A stretch of DNA of 64,000 bases, from contig JBCBSS010000004.1 of the NCBI GenBank assembly GCA_039819065.1, positions 59,311 to 123,310 of the forward strand, read 5' to 3'. The position numbers and the translations under genes are program-made. Shown in pieces: positions 52,499-61,483 of this stretch. Each line of letters begins with the position of its first letter. The stretch's first letter is position 1. The notes under the pieces were generated by a model. That model was given only the letters and a program-made list of their open reading frames with translations. It was not told the DNA's origin and made no database searches. Origin of the DNA: JBCBSS01 sp039819065 (lineage in GTDB: Bacteria > Bacteroidota > Bacteroidia > Cytophagales > Cyclobacteriaceae).

Positions 52499-52972
52499 TT
52501 ACAGTCCTATTTCTACGACTTCAAATTCTATTTCACCACCTGGTGTTTTTATTTGAGCTACATCTCCCTGCTTTTTACCTAAAAGCCCCTTACCAATCGG
52601 AGATTGAATAGATAGCTTACTTTCCTTCAAATTGGCTTCTTCCTCTGACACCAAAGTGTAGGTAAACGAAGCGCCGTTCTTCTTATTCTTTATGGTGACT
52701 TTAGATAGTATAGAAACTTTGGAAGTATCGATAGTAGACTCATCAATTACCCTGGCATTTCCAACCACTTCTTCTAACTGGGCTATTTTAGCCTCCAAAT
52801 GACCTTGAGCATCTTTTGCAGCATCGTATTCTGCATTCTCACTCAAATCTCCTTTATCTCTGGCTTCGGCGATCTGCTGAGCGATATCAGCTCTACCCTT
52901 TGTCTTAAGTTGGTTAAGCTCGCCGACTATTTTATCCAATCCTTCTCTCGTATAATAAGTTACCTTTCCCAT
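52499..52972 (-). CDS. greA: Transcription elongation factor GreA
   Basis: The 157-residue protein rescues backtracked RNA polymerase by stimulating transcript cleavage. The N-terminal coiled coil contains GDLSENAEYDAAKDAQG with the acidic tip residues, and the C-terminal domain has SPIGKGLLGKKQGD. Its leader contains a terminator-like hairpin with a T tract (52997-53029) downstream of a good promoter, so expression may be attenuated. Confidence 0.97.
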   Translation of the reverse strand: MGKVTYYTREGLDKIVGELNQLKTKGRADIAQQIAEARDKGDLSENAEYDAAKDAQGHLEAKIAQLEEVVGNARVIDESTIDTSKVSILSKVTIKNKKNGASFTYTLVSEEEANLKESKLSIQSPIGKGLLGKKQGDVAQIKTPGGEIEFEVVEIGL

Positions 52973-52996
52973 GACTTATCTTTTAAAAACCTTTTA

Positions 52997-53029
52997 GAAA
53001 AAAATAACGGCCTCAGTACCTGAAACCGT
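52997..53029 (-). terminator. Terminator-like hairpin in the greA leader
   Basis: On the minus strand ACGGTTTCAG, loop GTA, CTGAGGCCGT makes a 10-bp stem (two G-U pairs) followed at once by TATTTTTTT. It lies about 25 bp upstream of the greA start. It is either an attenuator or the end of the pentapeptide-gene transcript. Confidence 0.7.
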
Positions 53030-53056
53030 CACATAATATTTTTTATAAATATTACA

Positions 53057-53087
53057 CAAATGTAATGTTTTCCGTTAGCCAAACAAA
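53057..53087 (-). promoter_or_regulatory. Promoter upstream of the greA leader
   Basis: On the minus strand TTTG (53087-53084), a 19-bp spacer and TACATTTG (53064-53057) match the consensus. The leader of about 78 nt would include the hairpin at 53007-53029. Confidence 0.65.
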
Positions 53088-53141
53088 GTATCGGATACAG
53101 CAGAATGCTTAAAGGGAGGTCACTAGGCCTTGTTTATTGGC

Positions 53142-53978
53142 TTATTTTCCTACTAACTCTGGGATGTTAGTTTTGATCTGCCCCAATAACTCATCATCGA
53201 ATTTAGCCAGATACAATGTTTTCGCCTTAGTCAATTGATCAATGGTGAGGCCTTTTGCTCCTCTTAGGTCGGCTTTGTACAAACTTGCGTTTTCGAAATC
53301 CGCTCCTGTGAGGTAGCAGTTACGCAAATTAGCCTCCATCAAAAAGGCGTTTTGGAAATTACTCTTGATCAAAAAGGCGTTTTCTAACTCGGCCTTGATC
53401 AGGTATGCATCTTTAAAATTAGCTCCACTAGCATAGGCACCTTTAAGAATAGCTTGATTCAAATTCGAGTTTTCAAGGTTAGTCTGATTGAGCCGTGTAT
53501 TTTCAAGATTACACTCAATCAGAAAAGCATTTGATAGGTTCGCCGAGTTGATATTAGAACCCCGCAGATTCACATAGTTGAGATTGGTTCTGGCCAGGTG
53601 GCAATTCACCAAGTTCACCTCGAATATTTTGTGTCTGTTTAGTCTTTTTATATTACCTACCGTTCTAAAAGCCGCCTCTTCTGATTCCCATAAACGGAAA
53701 TCATCAATCTCATCTTTGTAGGTTCTTATCCGCTGCCTTTGTTCTCCATTCTTATTCAACCAGAATATGAGAATACCGATGACAGCAATATCGAAGAGCA
53801 TACCATGGGCTTCTGCCAACACCTGCCCTAGAAAAGTGTGTGCATCTTCTAAGTAATAGGGTAAACTTAATCCAAGTACCACTAGTCCTAAAAACAACAA
53901 TACAATAGATGATGTCAGTATCGGTTTTTCGATAACTGAGTTGCAATAATCCACCACCTTCTTGAAATAATTAGTCAT
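53142..53978 (-). CDS. Pentapeptide repeat membrane protein
   Basis: The protein has 278 residues. Two N-terminal membrane helices (about 18-38 and 55-75) are followed by a short charged linker and about 25 pentapeptide units of the A(N/D)Lxx type (residues about 120-255), which form a right-handed quadrilateral beta helix. The nucleotide sequence also shows recent internal repetition: a 16-bp string recurs 30 bp apart near 53338 and 53368. The function is unknown; the repeats probably face the cytoplasm. Confidence 0.88.
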   Translation of the reverse strand: MTNYFKKVVDYCNSVIEKPILTSSIVLLFLGLVVLGLSLPYYLEDAHTFLGQVLAEAHGMLFDIAVIGILIFWLNKNGEQRQRIRTYKDEIDDFRLWESEEAAFRTVGNIKRLNRHKIFEVNLVNCHLARTNLNYVNLRGSNINSANLSNAFLIECNLENTRLNQTNLENSNLNQAILKGAYASGANFKDAYLIKAELENAFLIKSNFQNAFLMEANLRNCYLTGADFENASLYKADLRGAKGLTIDQLTKAKTLYLAKFDDELLGQIKTNIPELVGK

Positions 53979-54095
53979 TCTGATTTAGCTACTCTACTCT
54001 TAAAAATTGACTTTCAGAGTCCTATATTAAAAAAACACGACTAAAAAGAAAAGCCGTCTATGAGCCATGAATGTTTTTATATGTAATATAAGATA

Positions 54096-55043
54096 TTAAT
54101 TTTCTAATTCCTGTTTAATTTTCTCTACAAGCACTTTGTTGATTTTCTCATATGACTCATACGTCCAACCGGCAACATGAGGAGTCAAAATAACTCTACC
54201 CGATCCCTTCAAATAATCATACTCTTCACTGAACTCATGGGTAAGCCTAGTTACATCCTCAATTTCCAATACATCTAAACCTGCGCCCACTATTTTACCC
54301 GATTTGAGGCATTTAACAATGTCCTTGACAGGAGCCAATTCACCTCGTGCAGTGTTGAGAAAATAGATATTCTTTTTGAAACGATTAAAATAAGCTTCAT
54401 TAAAGATACCTTTATTTTCACTAAGCAAAGGTACATGCAAGCTTAAAACATCGCTTTCGTCAAAAAGTTTTTGCTCGTCTACCTCTTCACAATAGTCATC
54501 TGCAAAACCTTTCTTATACAAATCATAGCTAATCACCCTGCATCCAAAAGCCTTCAACCTTTGTGCAAATGCTTGACCCATGTGTCCGTACCCTACAATG
54601 CCTACAGTCATCTGGTTCAATTCATAACCTCTATTCGATTCCCTGGCCCAGACACCTTCTCTTATCTCACGATCGGACTTAACGATATTGTTCAATAGCC
54701 CTAATAGCATACCAACTGTGTGCTCAGCCAGCGCATCACGATTACCTTCTGCGGCATTCAATATTTTGATACCCCTGCTTTCGATAGCCGGCACATCCAG
54801 TTTGTCTATACCAGCTCCTGCGCGAGCAACAAACTCTAGTTTATTGGCACTCTCCAATAATTGGTCATCAACCGTAGTCTTGCTTCTAATTACCAGGCCA
54901 GAATAATTGCGAATGATATCTATTATCTCTTGCCTTGAGATATCCGGGCGGTAATCCACCCTTAAGTTGATACCTTCTAACAGCGGCACGATACTATCGT
55001 GCATCTTATCTACAATCAAACAATTTCTTTCTCCACTGGTCAT
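54096..55043 (-). CDS. D-2-hydroxyacid dehydrogenase family protein
   Basis: The protein has 315 residues from the ATG at 55043; a TTG two codons upstream overlaps the mgtE stop and is less likely. The NAD fold shows VGIVGYGHMGQAFAQRL, with catalytic Arg in LNTARGE, Glu in DVLEIED and His in ILTPHVAG. It is close to phosphoglycerate dehydrogenase but lacks the C-terminal ACT domain, so serine synthesis is possible but not certain. It lies 2 bp after mgtE. Confidence 0.85.
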   Translation of the reverse strand: MTSGERNCLIVDKMHDSIVPLLEGINLRVDYRPDISRQEIIDIIRNYSGLVIRSKTTVDDQLLESANKLEFVARAGAGIDKLDVPAIESRGIKILNAAEGNRDALAEHTVGMLLGLLNNIVKSDREIREGVWARESNRGYELNQMTVGIVGYGHMGQAFAQRLKAFGCRVISYDLYKKGFADDYCEEVDEQKLFDESDVLSLHVPLLSENKGIFNEAYFNRFKKNIYFLNTARGELAPVKDIVKCLKSGKIVGAGLDVLEIEDVTRLTHEFSEEYDYLKGSGRVILTPHVAGWTYESYEKINKVLVEKIKQELEN

Positions 55044-55045
55044 CT

Positions 55046-56407
55046 TCAAATAAGTAAAAAGTGCACGATTGAAAAGTAAATGGCTAAACCCAATAAGTCA
55101 TTGGTTGTAGTGATGAATGGCCCAGAGGCCAAGGCTGGGTTTATGCCGAATTTATCTAGGACCAAAGGCGTAATAGTGCCCATGAAAGAGGCAAGTAATA
55201 CGACACTAAAAAGTGCAATAGAGACTGTAATGGCCAAATTACTTTGCTCACCAATCAAAAGGTTAACAGTTAATACAATTGATGCTAAAACCAACCCGTT
55301 GAGTAAAGCCACTAGCAATACCTTGAACAGCCGTCTCCACATTGAATCATCGAATGCTGAAGGGTTGGCTAGGCTTTGTACCACTATAGATGAAGATTGG
55401 ATTCCTACGTTTCCCCCTGTTGCCTGAATCAGTGGAATAAAGAAGGCAATCGCAGCCTGTTTCAAAAGGTCATCTTCAAATAACCCCATAAAACGGGCAC
55501 TGAGAAGGCCACCAACTACACCTATAAGTAACCATGGTAGTCGGGCTCTTGAAAGCATCCAAATACTGTCATCCTCTTCCACATCTTCAGAGATACCAGC
55601 CATCAGGTTTCTTTCCTCTTCTGCCAGTTCGGTTATTACATCCACCACGTCGTCTATGGTAATTCTACCCAATAGCTTTCCAGTAACATTTACCACTGGC
55701 ACTGCATCCAGGTCATATTTTTGCATGATAGAAGCCACTTCTTCTTCACTCATATAGGTTTCCACAGAAATGATATCCTTTTCATAGATATCCGAGATGT
55801 GTTTATTGTCATTAGCCAGAATCATTTCTTTCAATGATACTCTGCCAAGCAATTTATCCTGATCATCTACGACATAAACGGAATATATTTTCTCAACACT
55901 TTCTGCCTGTCTCCTTATTTCTTCTATACATTGTACGACCGTCCAGTTAAAATTTGCCTTGATAAGTTCTTTTGCCATCAGACCTCCGGCACAGTCATCT
56001 TCATAGCGCATGAGGTCAAGTATATAGGCTTCCTTTTCTTTATTATCCAGAAGCGCTATTACCTCTTCGCGCGTTTTGACGGGCAGGTCATTTAGAATGT
56101 CTACACCATCATCTGAATCCAGCAGGTTGACAAATTTTGAAATTTCGGCAGGTTCAAAGATCTTGAAGAACTTAGTTCTAGTATCCTCTTCAAGGCCTTT
56201 AATTATATCTGCCCCCACCTCATCATCTAGTAGGTCAAGTACGTATTTAGACTCTTCAGAATCAAACTCATTCAATAGCGCAGAAATATCCTCCGGCATC
56301 GCATCGGATAAGCTATCTTTAATGAATGTCACATTCTGGCTATCCACTGCCTCTTTGAAGTGGTCAAGGTATTCCTTGGATAGCTCGAATTGGATTGATT
56401 GATTCAC
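55046..56407 (-). CDS. mgtE: Magnesium transporter MgtE
   Basis: The 453-residue protein has an N-terminal MgtE_N domain of leucine-rich helical repeats (1-130), two CBS domains (about 135-255, DDCAGGLM at the start) and a C-terminal membrane domain of five helices with FIPLIQATGGNVGIQSSSIVVQ. In the family the N and CBS domains close the channel when cytosolic magnesium is high. It starts with GTG overlapping the rsmA stop (GTGA), so it is coupled to rsmA. No magnesium riboswitch is visible. Confidence 0.95.
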   Translation of the reverse strand: MNQSIQFELSKEYLDHFKEAVDSQNVTFIKDSLSDAMPEDISALLNEFDSEESKYVLDLLDDEVGADIIKGLEEDTRTKFFKIFEPAEISKFVNLLDSDDGVDILNDLPVKTREEVIALLDNKEKEAYILDLMRYEDDCAGGLMAKELIKANFNWTVVQCIEEIRRQAESVEKIYSVYVVDDQDKLLGRVSLKEMILANDNKHISDIYEKDIISVETYMSEEEVASIMQKYDLDAVPVVNVTGKLLGRITIDDVVDVITELAEEERNLMAGISEDVEEDDSIWMLSRARLPWLLIGVVGGLLSARFMGLFEDDLLKQAAIAFFIPLIQATGGNVGIQSSSIVVQSLANPSAFDDSMWRRLFKVLLVALLNGLVLASIVLTVNLLIGEQSNLAITVSIALFSVVLLASFMGTITPLVLDKFGINPALASGPFITTTNDLLGLAIYFSIVHFLLI

Positions 56408-57180
56408 GAATTTTGAATTTTCTGTGTGAGGTCCACAAAATCAGCAACTGCCAATTGCTCCGCTCTTTTATCCAGTATTGGCAACTCCCTAATTTCCGGC
56501 GCTAAATTTAGCGGTTTTAGGGCGTTGCGCAATGTTTTCCTCCTGTTTTGAAATCCTTGTTTTACTACTTTCTGGAATAATTTTTCATCACAATCCAACT
56601 TCTCAACATCGTTCCTTTTTAGCCTGATCACCGCTGATCGCACCTTAGGAGGAGGATGAAAAACGCCTGGCTCAACGGTGAACTTATATTCTATGTCATA
56701 ATAGGCCTGAAGTAGTACACTAAGAATACCATAAGTCTTATTCCCATGCTTGGCGACTATCCTATCCCCTACTTCTTTCTGTATCATTCCAACCACTTCA
56801 TGCACCTGACTTCTCATCTCCAATATCTTAAAGAAAATCTGGGAGGAAATGTTATAAGGGAAATTACCAATGATGCCAAATTTGCCTACAGTGAGCGCCT
56901 GAGGGTCAAACTTCAGGAAGTCACCTTCCTTTATATCGCAACCGGCACCAGCATATTTTTCCTTAAGAAAAGCAATAGACTCTCTATCTATATCAATTAC
57001 AGTAAGCTTCAAGTCAGCTTTTTGAACTAAAAAGTCTGTGAGGACACCTGTGCCTGGACCAATTTCCAAAACATGACCGTATTCTTGATACTGTGTTAGA
57101 CTATCTACAATCCTTTCGGCAATATTTTTGTCTTTTAAAAAATGCTGACCTAGATGTTTCTTGGGTCTGACGGTTCCCAT
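56404..57180 (-). CDS. rsmA: 16S rRNA dimethyladenosine transferase
   Basis: The 258-residue methyltransferase (KsgA) dimethylates A1518 and A1519 of 16S rRNA. It has PKKHLGQHFLKD at the N-terminus, the S-adenosylmethionine site VLEIGPGTGVLTDFL, and the catalytic IGNFPYNISSQIF. It is the first gene of the rsmA-mgtE-dehydrogenase operon. Confidence 0.97.
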   Translation of the reverse strand: MGTVRPKKHLGQHFLKDKNIAERIVDSLTQYQEYGHVLEIGPGTGVLTDFLVQKADLKLTVIDIDRESIAFLKEKYAGAGCDIKEGDFLKFDPQALTVGKFGIIGNFPYNISSQIFFKILEMRSQVHEVVGMIQKEVGDRIVAKHGNKTYGILSVLLQAYYDIEYKFTVEPGVFHPPPKVRSAVIRLKRNDVEKLDCDEKLFQKVVKQGFQNRRKTLRNALKPLNLAPEIRELPILDKRAEQLAVADFVDLTQKIQNS

Positions 57181-57290
57181 GTGCTCTACAATAGTTAAAA
57201 AAACCTTTAAATTGCGCTTTCAAAACTACACATTATAAAGAATGATATTCAGCGCAGGGTTAATACTTGCGTTTACTGACCTCCTTAACA

Positions 57291-58304
57291 ATGAGTAATA
57301 AGCAGAAAAAAATCAAAATCGGTATCACCATCGGAGACATCAATGGTATAGGTCCGGAAGTTATCATGAAATCTCTATCGGATAGTCGTATCAACAACTT
57401 TATGACTCCTGTTATATATGGATCTACCAAGACACTGTCTTATTATAGGAAATCATTAAACATCAATGATTTCAACTATGCCCAAGTAAAGAAGGAGAAT
57501 GAAATCATAGATAAGAAGGTCAATGTTGTCAATTGCTGGGAAGAAACTATTGAGATAAACGTGGGCGAATCCACCCAAAAAGCGGGGTTTGCTTCATTCA
57601 AGGCGTTGAAAAAAGCGACGGATGACCTAAAGGAGGGTGTTATAGATTGTATTGTGACTGCTCCTATCAATAAAAGCAACATCCAAAATGAGGAGTTCAA
57701 TTTTACTGGACATACTGATTTTCTAACCAAAACGTTTGAAGCCGAAGAAAGCTTAATGATGCTGGTCAGTGAATCGTTGAGGGTAGGTTTGGTTACAGAG
57801 CACATCCCGTTAAAAGATGTATCTAAGGCAATCACCAACGATAAACTAGCAAAGAAATATCGCATCATGGAACGCTCGCTGAAAAATGACTTCGGTATTT
57901 CCAAGCCCAAGATTGCCGTGCTGGGTCTCAACCCTCACGCAGGTGACAATGGCTTACTTGGCGAAGAAGATGGCAAAGTGATAGAGCCTTTCATTAATGA
58001 CCTGAAAAACGAGGGTAAATTAGCATCCGGGCCTTACTCACCTGACGGCTTTTTTGCATCTGGACAGCACAAACGTTTCGATGGCATATTATGTATGTAT
58101 CATGACCAGGGCCTGATACCTTTCAAACTACTCGCATTTGAAGATGGGGTAAACTTCACTGCGGGCTTGCCAATTGTCAGAACTTCCCCAGATCATGGCA
58201 CTGCTTATGCCATAGCGGGTAAGAATAGTGCCAGTGAGGTTTCAATGAGACAAGCATTATTCCTCGCGGTTGATATCGCCAAGAAGAGAAATAATATAGA
58301 ATAA
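57291..58304 (+). CDS. pdxA: 4-hydroxythreonine-4-phosphate dehydrogenase PdxA
   Basis: The enzyme has 337 residues from the ATG at 57291; an upstream TTG frame adds eight residues without family resemblance. It oxidises 4-phosphohydroxy-threonine in vitamin B6 synthesis. Motifs are GITIGDINGIGPEV, the metal-binding His residues in FTGHTDFL, LNPHAGDNG and MYHDQGLIPFK. It stands alone; the usual pairing with rsmA is present here in divergent form. Confidence 0.95.
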   Translation: MSNKQKKIKIGITIGDINGIGPEVIMKSLSDSRINNFMTPVIYGSTKTLSYYRKSLNINDFNYAQVKKENEIIDKKVNVVNCWEETIEINVGESTQKAGFASFKALKKATDDLKEGVIDCIVTAPINKSNIQNEEFNFTGHTDFLTKTFEAEESLMMLVSESLRVGLVTEHIPLKDVSKAITNDKLAKKYRIMERSLKNDFGISKPKIAVLGLNPHAGDNGLLGEEDGKVIEPFINDLKNEGKLASGPYSPDGFFASGQHKRFDGILCMYHDQGLIPFKLLAFEDGVNFTAGLPIVRTSPDHGTAYAIAGKNSASEVSMRQALFLAVDIAKKRNNIE

Positions 58305-58433
58305 CTCACCTTAAAATGCCTAAGCTTAGTCGTGTATAACTTCGGGTTATCGGCATCAGAATTTACATTACAGGTAAAAATTGATAACTTGTGTAGATTA
58401 AAGTTCTTTCTACCAATGTAAATCATATCTAAC

Positions 58434-58820
58434 ATGAACATCGTTGTTCGGCAACAATTAAACATGCTTGTTCAACTGGCCAGAGCAGACGAGAATTTTG
58501 CGGAAATAGAAAAAGAGACCATACTTCGAATCGCTCGGGCTAATAACTTTCCCGAATCTGAACTTCGAAAACTAATATTGAACCCCGAACCAATAGGTTC
58601 TTTTGGTGCATTGTCGCTTAACCAAAAATTTGAATACCTATATAATAGTGTTGACTTAATGATGGTTGATGACTCTATTCACAATAGTGAAAAGCTTTTT
58701 TGTATGAATATCGCCATTAAACTAGGGTTCAAAAAAGACGTTATTGACTTTCTAATTAAGGAAATTAAACCCAAAAGGAAAGAGACGTTAAAAGACATCG
58801 TCTTTGCCAAATACACTTGA
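58434..58820 (+). CDS. TerB-like domain protein
   Basis: The 128-residue, all-helical protein has a TerB-like pattern: QLARADENFAEIEKETILRIA in the first half and MMVDDSIHNSEKLFCMNIAIKLG in the second, with the acidic metal-site type residues spaced as in TerB/DjlA domains. Members are linked to stress or tellurite resistance, but no ter cluster is present, so the role is unknown. Confidence 0.72.
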   Translation: MNIVVRQQLNMLVQLARADENFAEIEKETILRIARANNFPESELRKLILNPEPIGSFGALSLNQKFEYLYNSVDLMMVDDSIHNSEKLFCMNIAIKLGFKKDVIDFLIKEIKPKRKETLKDIVFAKYT

Positions 58821-59024
58821 ATTTCCGCCACCACGGCCAACCAACAACACACTTTGTGTCATATTTACGACAGGTTTTATCCCTAGAAACTATTTGATTG
58901 AGAATCGTTGAACTTAATACTTAAATCATTATCTTGTTAGACTTATCTCTTTGTGATAAGGTGTTTTAATCAACCATGGTAATGGTTTTTAGTGAAGTTG
59001 TATCCTGCTAATTCATCCTATCGT

Positions 59025-59597
59025 ATGAAAAACATTTTACTATTCGTTATTTGTGCTGTAATCTTTTCCGGTTGTTTGGGTTTCAAAGAGCTTCCCGTAG
59101 AATACGACTATAGTTACTACGGCAAATTCAAGCGTTACAAAACTTTTAACTTGATGAGCCAACCGGTACTCAGTTCTGATTCTAGTATGGAGAACTCCAT
59201 CATAGAAAGCGCTATTGTCTCCAGAATGCGGTTCCTCGGTTACAGACAAACCACCAAAAAACCCAACTTACTTATTGCTTACAAGATCTATTATGATAGT
59301 CTTAATTTTAATGGTTATAACCAACCTGACATTGAGGATTGGGTCAAGAATCCTACCATCAATGAGGATTATGAAGAGAAGGACGTAAGTATGAAAACCG
59401 GTACACTATTGGTGCAGCTCTATGATAGAAAACAAAACAAGCTAATATGGAATGGCTACGCCACCAGCCTATATGGTGATATTCATTTCGAGAATAAGAG
59501 GCAAATTAGAAATGCCGTTATATCTATACTCGACAAGTATCGGTTCTTCGCGGATGGGTTTATACAACAAGGTCAAGTTGTAGAAGATGCTCAATAA
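59025..59597 (+). CDS. DUF4136 lipoprotein
   Basis: The protein has 190 residues from the ATG chosen (MKNILLFVICAVIFSGC, lipobox FSGC); a GTG 33 bp upstream would bury the signal. The body fits DUF4136: DYSYYGKFKRYKTFNL near the N-terminus, then SAIVSRMRFLGYRQTTKKPNLLIAY and LLVQLYDRKQNKLIWNGYA (both in parts). It is an envelope lipoprotein of unknown function. Upstream lie small hairpins (58943-58961 and 58972-58987). Confidence 0.82.
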   Translation: MKNILLFVICAVIFSGCLGFKELPVEYDYSYYGKFKRYKTFNLMSQPVLSSDSSMENSIIESAIVSRMRFLGYRQTTKKPNLLIAYKIYYDSLNFNGYNQPDIEDWVKNPTINEDYEEKDVSMKTGTLLVQLYDRKQNKLIWNGYATSLYGDIHFENKRQIRNAVISILDKYRFFADGFIQQGQVVEDAQ

Positions 59598-59649
59598 CCC
59601 TTAGTGCTACATTAAGCGAGCTTTAGTCTGCTTTTAAAACTAAAATTCA

Positions 59650-59680
59650 TCTGCCTTCTATTTTTTTTAGGCAGAGTTTT
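59650..59680 (+). terminator. Terminator after the DUF4136 gene
   Basis: TCTGCCT and AGGCAGA form a 7-bp stem with a T-rich loop of 12 nt, followed by GTTTTT. Confidence 0.6.
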
Positions 59681-59700
59681 TAGATTTTAAAAAAGAATCA

Positions 59701-59708
59701 TATTTTTG
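59701..59708 (+). promoter_or_regulatory. -7 element of tRNA-Gln
   Basis: TATTTTTG matches TAnnTTTG. The expected start is about 20 nt before the tRNA 5' end. Confidence 0.55.
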
Positions 59709-59737
59709 CTGCCCCAAACTAATTGGGATGACAATAC

Positions 59738-59810
59738 TGCCCGATGGTGTAACTGGCAACACGTCTGATTTTGGTTCAGAAGAGTCTAGGTTCGAGCCCT
59801 AGTCGGGCAA
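59738..59810 (+). tRNA. tRNA-Gln (TTG)
   Basis: The 73-nt gene has acceptor arms TGCCCGA/TCGGGCA, the anticodon stem TCTGA/TCAGA with loop TTTTGGT (anticodon TTG), and the T arm CTAGGTTCGAGCCCTAG. The 3' CCA is not encoded. Confidence 0.96.
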
Positions 59811-59811
59811 C

Positions 59812-59844
59812 TAATCCCGGAATTATTCCGGGATTAATTGTTTT
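59812..59844 (+). terminator. Terminator after tRNA-Gln
   Basis: TAATCCCGGAA and TTCCGGGATTA form an 11-bp stem with a 3-nt loop, followed by ATTGTTTT. It separates tRNA-Gln from prs, which starts 27 bp later. Confidence 0.82.
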
Positions 59845-59870
59845 ACGCGCTCTACTAAATTACTAGACCC

Positions 59871-60824
59871 TTGGATGTCAAGCACCCTTCGTTAACTTCA
59901 GCACCAATCAAAATATTTTCGGGCAATGCTTCCACATACTTAGCTGAAAAAATAGCTGCTTCTTACGGGCAGTCGCTTGGTAATGTGACACTACAAGAAT
60001 TTAGCGATGGAGAAATGTCTCCTTATTTTGGTGAATCAGTAAGAGGTTGTCACGTCTTTCTCATACAATCAACTTTTCCTCCTTCGGATAATTTCCTGGA
60101 ATTACTGTTGATGATCGACGCAGCAAGAAGAGCAAGCGCAGATTATGTAACGGTTATAGTACCCTATTTCGGTTATGCTCGTCAAGATAGAAAGGATAAG
60201 CCTCGTGTAGCTATTGCAGCCAAACTGATGGCTAACTTATTGTCTGCTGCTGGCGCTGATCGCTTGATGACCTGCGACTTACATGCTGATCAAATCCAAG
60301 GCTTCTTTGACATACCGGTTGATCATATGGACGGATCTTTCATCTTCGTACCATATGTAAAGTCCTTAAACTTGGATAACCTGATTTTCGCTTCTCCTGA
60401 CGTAGGTGGAGTGAAAAGGGTACGTAGATTTGCTGAATTCTTCAACGCGGACATGGTTGTCTGTGACAAGCATAGGAAAAGAGCCAACGAAGTGGCTTCA
60501 ATGCAATTAATTGGCGATGTAGAAGGCAAAGACGTGGTATTAGTAGATGACCTGATTGATACTGGAGGCACCATGTGTAAGGCCGCTAATTTGATCAAAG
60601 AAAAAGGCGCTAATACAGTACGTGCAATTGCAACTCATCCGGTTCTTTCAGGAAAAGCTTATGATAACATCGGCGGATCTGTATTGGAAGAATTGGTGGT
60701 GACAGATACCATACCTTTGAAACGGCAATCAGACAAAATCAAGGTATTGACCGTGGCGGATCTTTTCTCAAAAGCTATTGAAAAGATTCAAACACACGAG
60801 TCAATTAGCTCCTTGTTTATATAG
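59871..60824 (+). CDS. prs: Ribose-phosphate pyrophosphokinase
   Basis: The 317-residue enzyme makes PRPP from ribose 5-phosphate and ATP. Motifs are IKIFSGNAS, the FPPSDNFLELLLMIDAARRA region (in parts), the YFGYARQDRKDK ATP loop, CDLHADQIQGFF and the PRPP loop VDDLIDTGGTM. The frame starts with TTG; no in-frame ATG precedes the conserved region. It is followed after 27 bp by rplY, the usual prs-ctc order. Confidence 0.96.
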   Translation: MDVKHPSLTSAPIKIFSGNASTYLAEKIAASYGQSLGNVTLQEFSDGEMSPYFGESVRGCHVFLIQSTFPPSDNFLELLLMIDAARRASADYVTVIVPYFGYARQDRKDKPRVAIAAKLMANLLSAAGADRLMTCDLHADQIQGFFDIPVDHMDGSFIFVPYVKSLNLDNLIFASPDVGGVKRVRRFAEFFNADMVVCDKHRKRANEVASMQLIGDVEGKDVVLVDDLIDTGGTMCKAANLIKEKGANTVRAIATHPVLSGKAYDNIGGSVLEELVVTDTIPLKRQSDKIKVLTVADLFSKAIEKIQTHESISSLFI

Positions 60825-60851
60825 TAAACTATTAATCAAACATATATTACA

Positions 60852-61451
60852 ATGAGAACTTTAGAGATTATAGGGTATAAAAGAGCAAATCTCGGCAAGT
60901 CAGAATCAAAGAACCTGAGAGCCGAGGGCAACGTACCATGTGTACTTTACGGAGGGAAAGAGCAGGTGCATTTCCATTCACCAATGATCCTTTTCAGGGA
61001 ATTGGTTTATACTAACCAAGCTAGCTTCGTAACATTGAACATTGAAGGAGAAATTAAAACAGCCATTCTTCAAGATATTCAATTCCACCCGGTTAGCGAA
61101 GTTATCCTTCATGCAGACTTCTTGGAGTTATTCGATGACAAGGAGGTGAAAATGGATATTCCTCTAACGTTCAGCGGTAGCTCTCCAGGGGTAGCGAAAG
61201 GTGGAAACCTCATCCAAAAATTGAGATACCTTCAAGTTAAAGCCTTACCAAAGGATATGCCTGAATCAATCAATGTTGATGTTTCTGATCTTGATTTCGG
61301 AAGAACCATTAAAGTAGGAGATATTGCAGAAGAAGGGTTCCAAGTAACGAATTCTAAACTAGCATCGGTTGCTAGTGTCGAAATACCAAGAGCCCTTAGA
61401 AGCCAGCAGTCTCAAGAGGAAGAGGATGGTGAAGAAGCTGCAGAAGAGTAG
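60852..61451 (+). CDS. rplY: 50S ribosomal protein L25 (Ctc form)
   Basis: The 199-residue protein has the N-terminal 5S rRNA-binding L25 domain (GYKRANLGKSESKNLRAEGN, VPCVLYGG, about 1-95) and the C-terminal TL5/Ctc beta domain (about 100-185), ending in an acidic tail rich in Glu. Genes of this long form commonly sit between prs and pth, as here. Confidence 0.96.
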   Translation: MRTLEIIGYKRANLGKSESKNLRAEGNVPCVLYGGKEQVHFHSPMILFRELVYTNQASFVTLNIEGEIKTAILQDIQFHPVSEVILHADFLELFDDKEVKMDIPLTFSGSSPGVAKGGNLIQKLRYLQVKALPKDMPESINVDVSDLDFGRTIKVGDIAEEGFQVTNSKLASVASVEIPRALRSQQSQEEEDGEEAAEE

Positions 61452-61483
61452 GAAAATAAATCTTAGTCTTTACGATATTAGAC

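Noticed and set aside
53142..53978. Short tandem repeats as a CRISPR array
   Set aside because: The repeats are in-frame pentapeptide codons inside one open reading frame, without constant-length spacers.
55080..56402. Plus-strand open frames opposite mgtE
   Set aside because: They mirror the membrane and helical regions of mgtE on the other strand and have no motif of their own.
55046..57290. Magnesium or thiamine riboswitch linked to mgtE, pdxA or the thiamine-binding protein gene
   Set aside because: mgtE is inside an operon with a start overlap, and no M-box or THI-box sequence was found before any of these genes.
58943..58990. Riboswitch or small RNA before the DUF4136 gene
   Set aside because: Only two short 6-bp hairpins are visible and no conserved riboswitch core.
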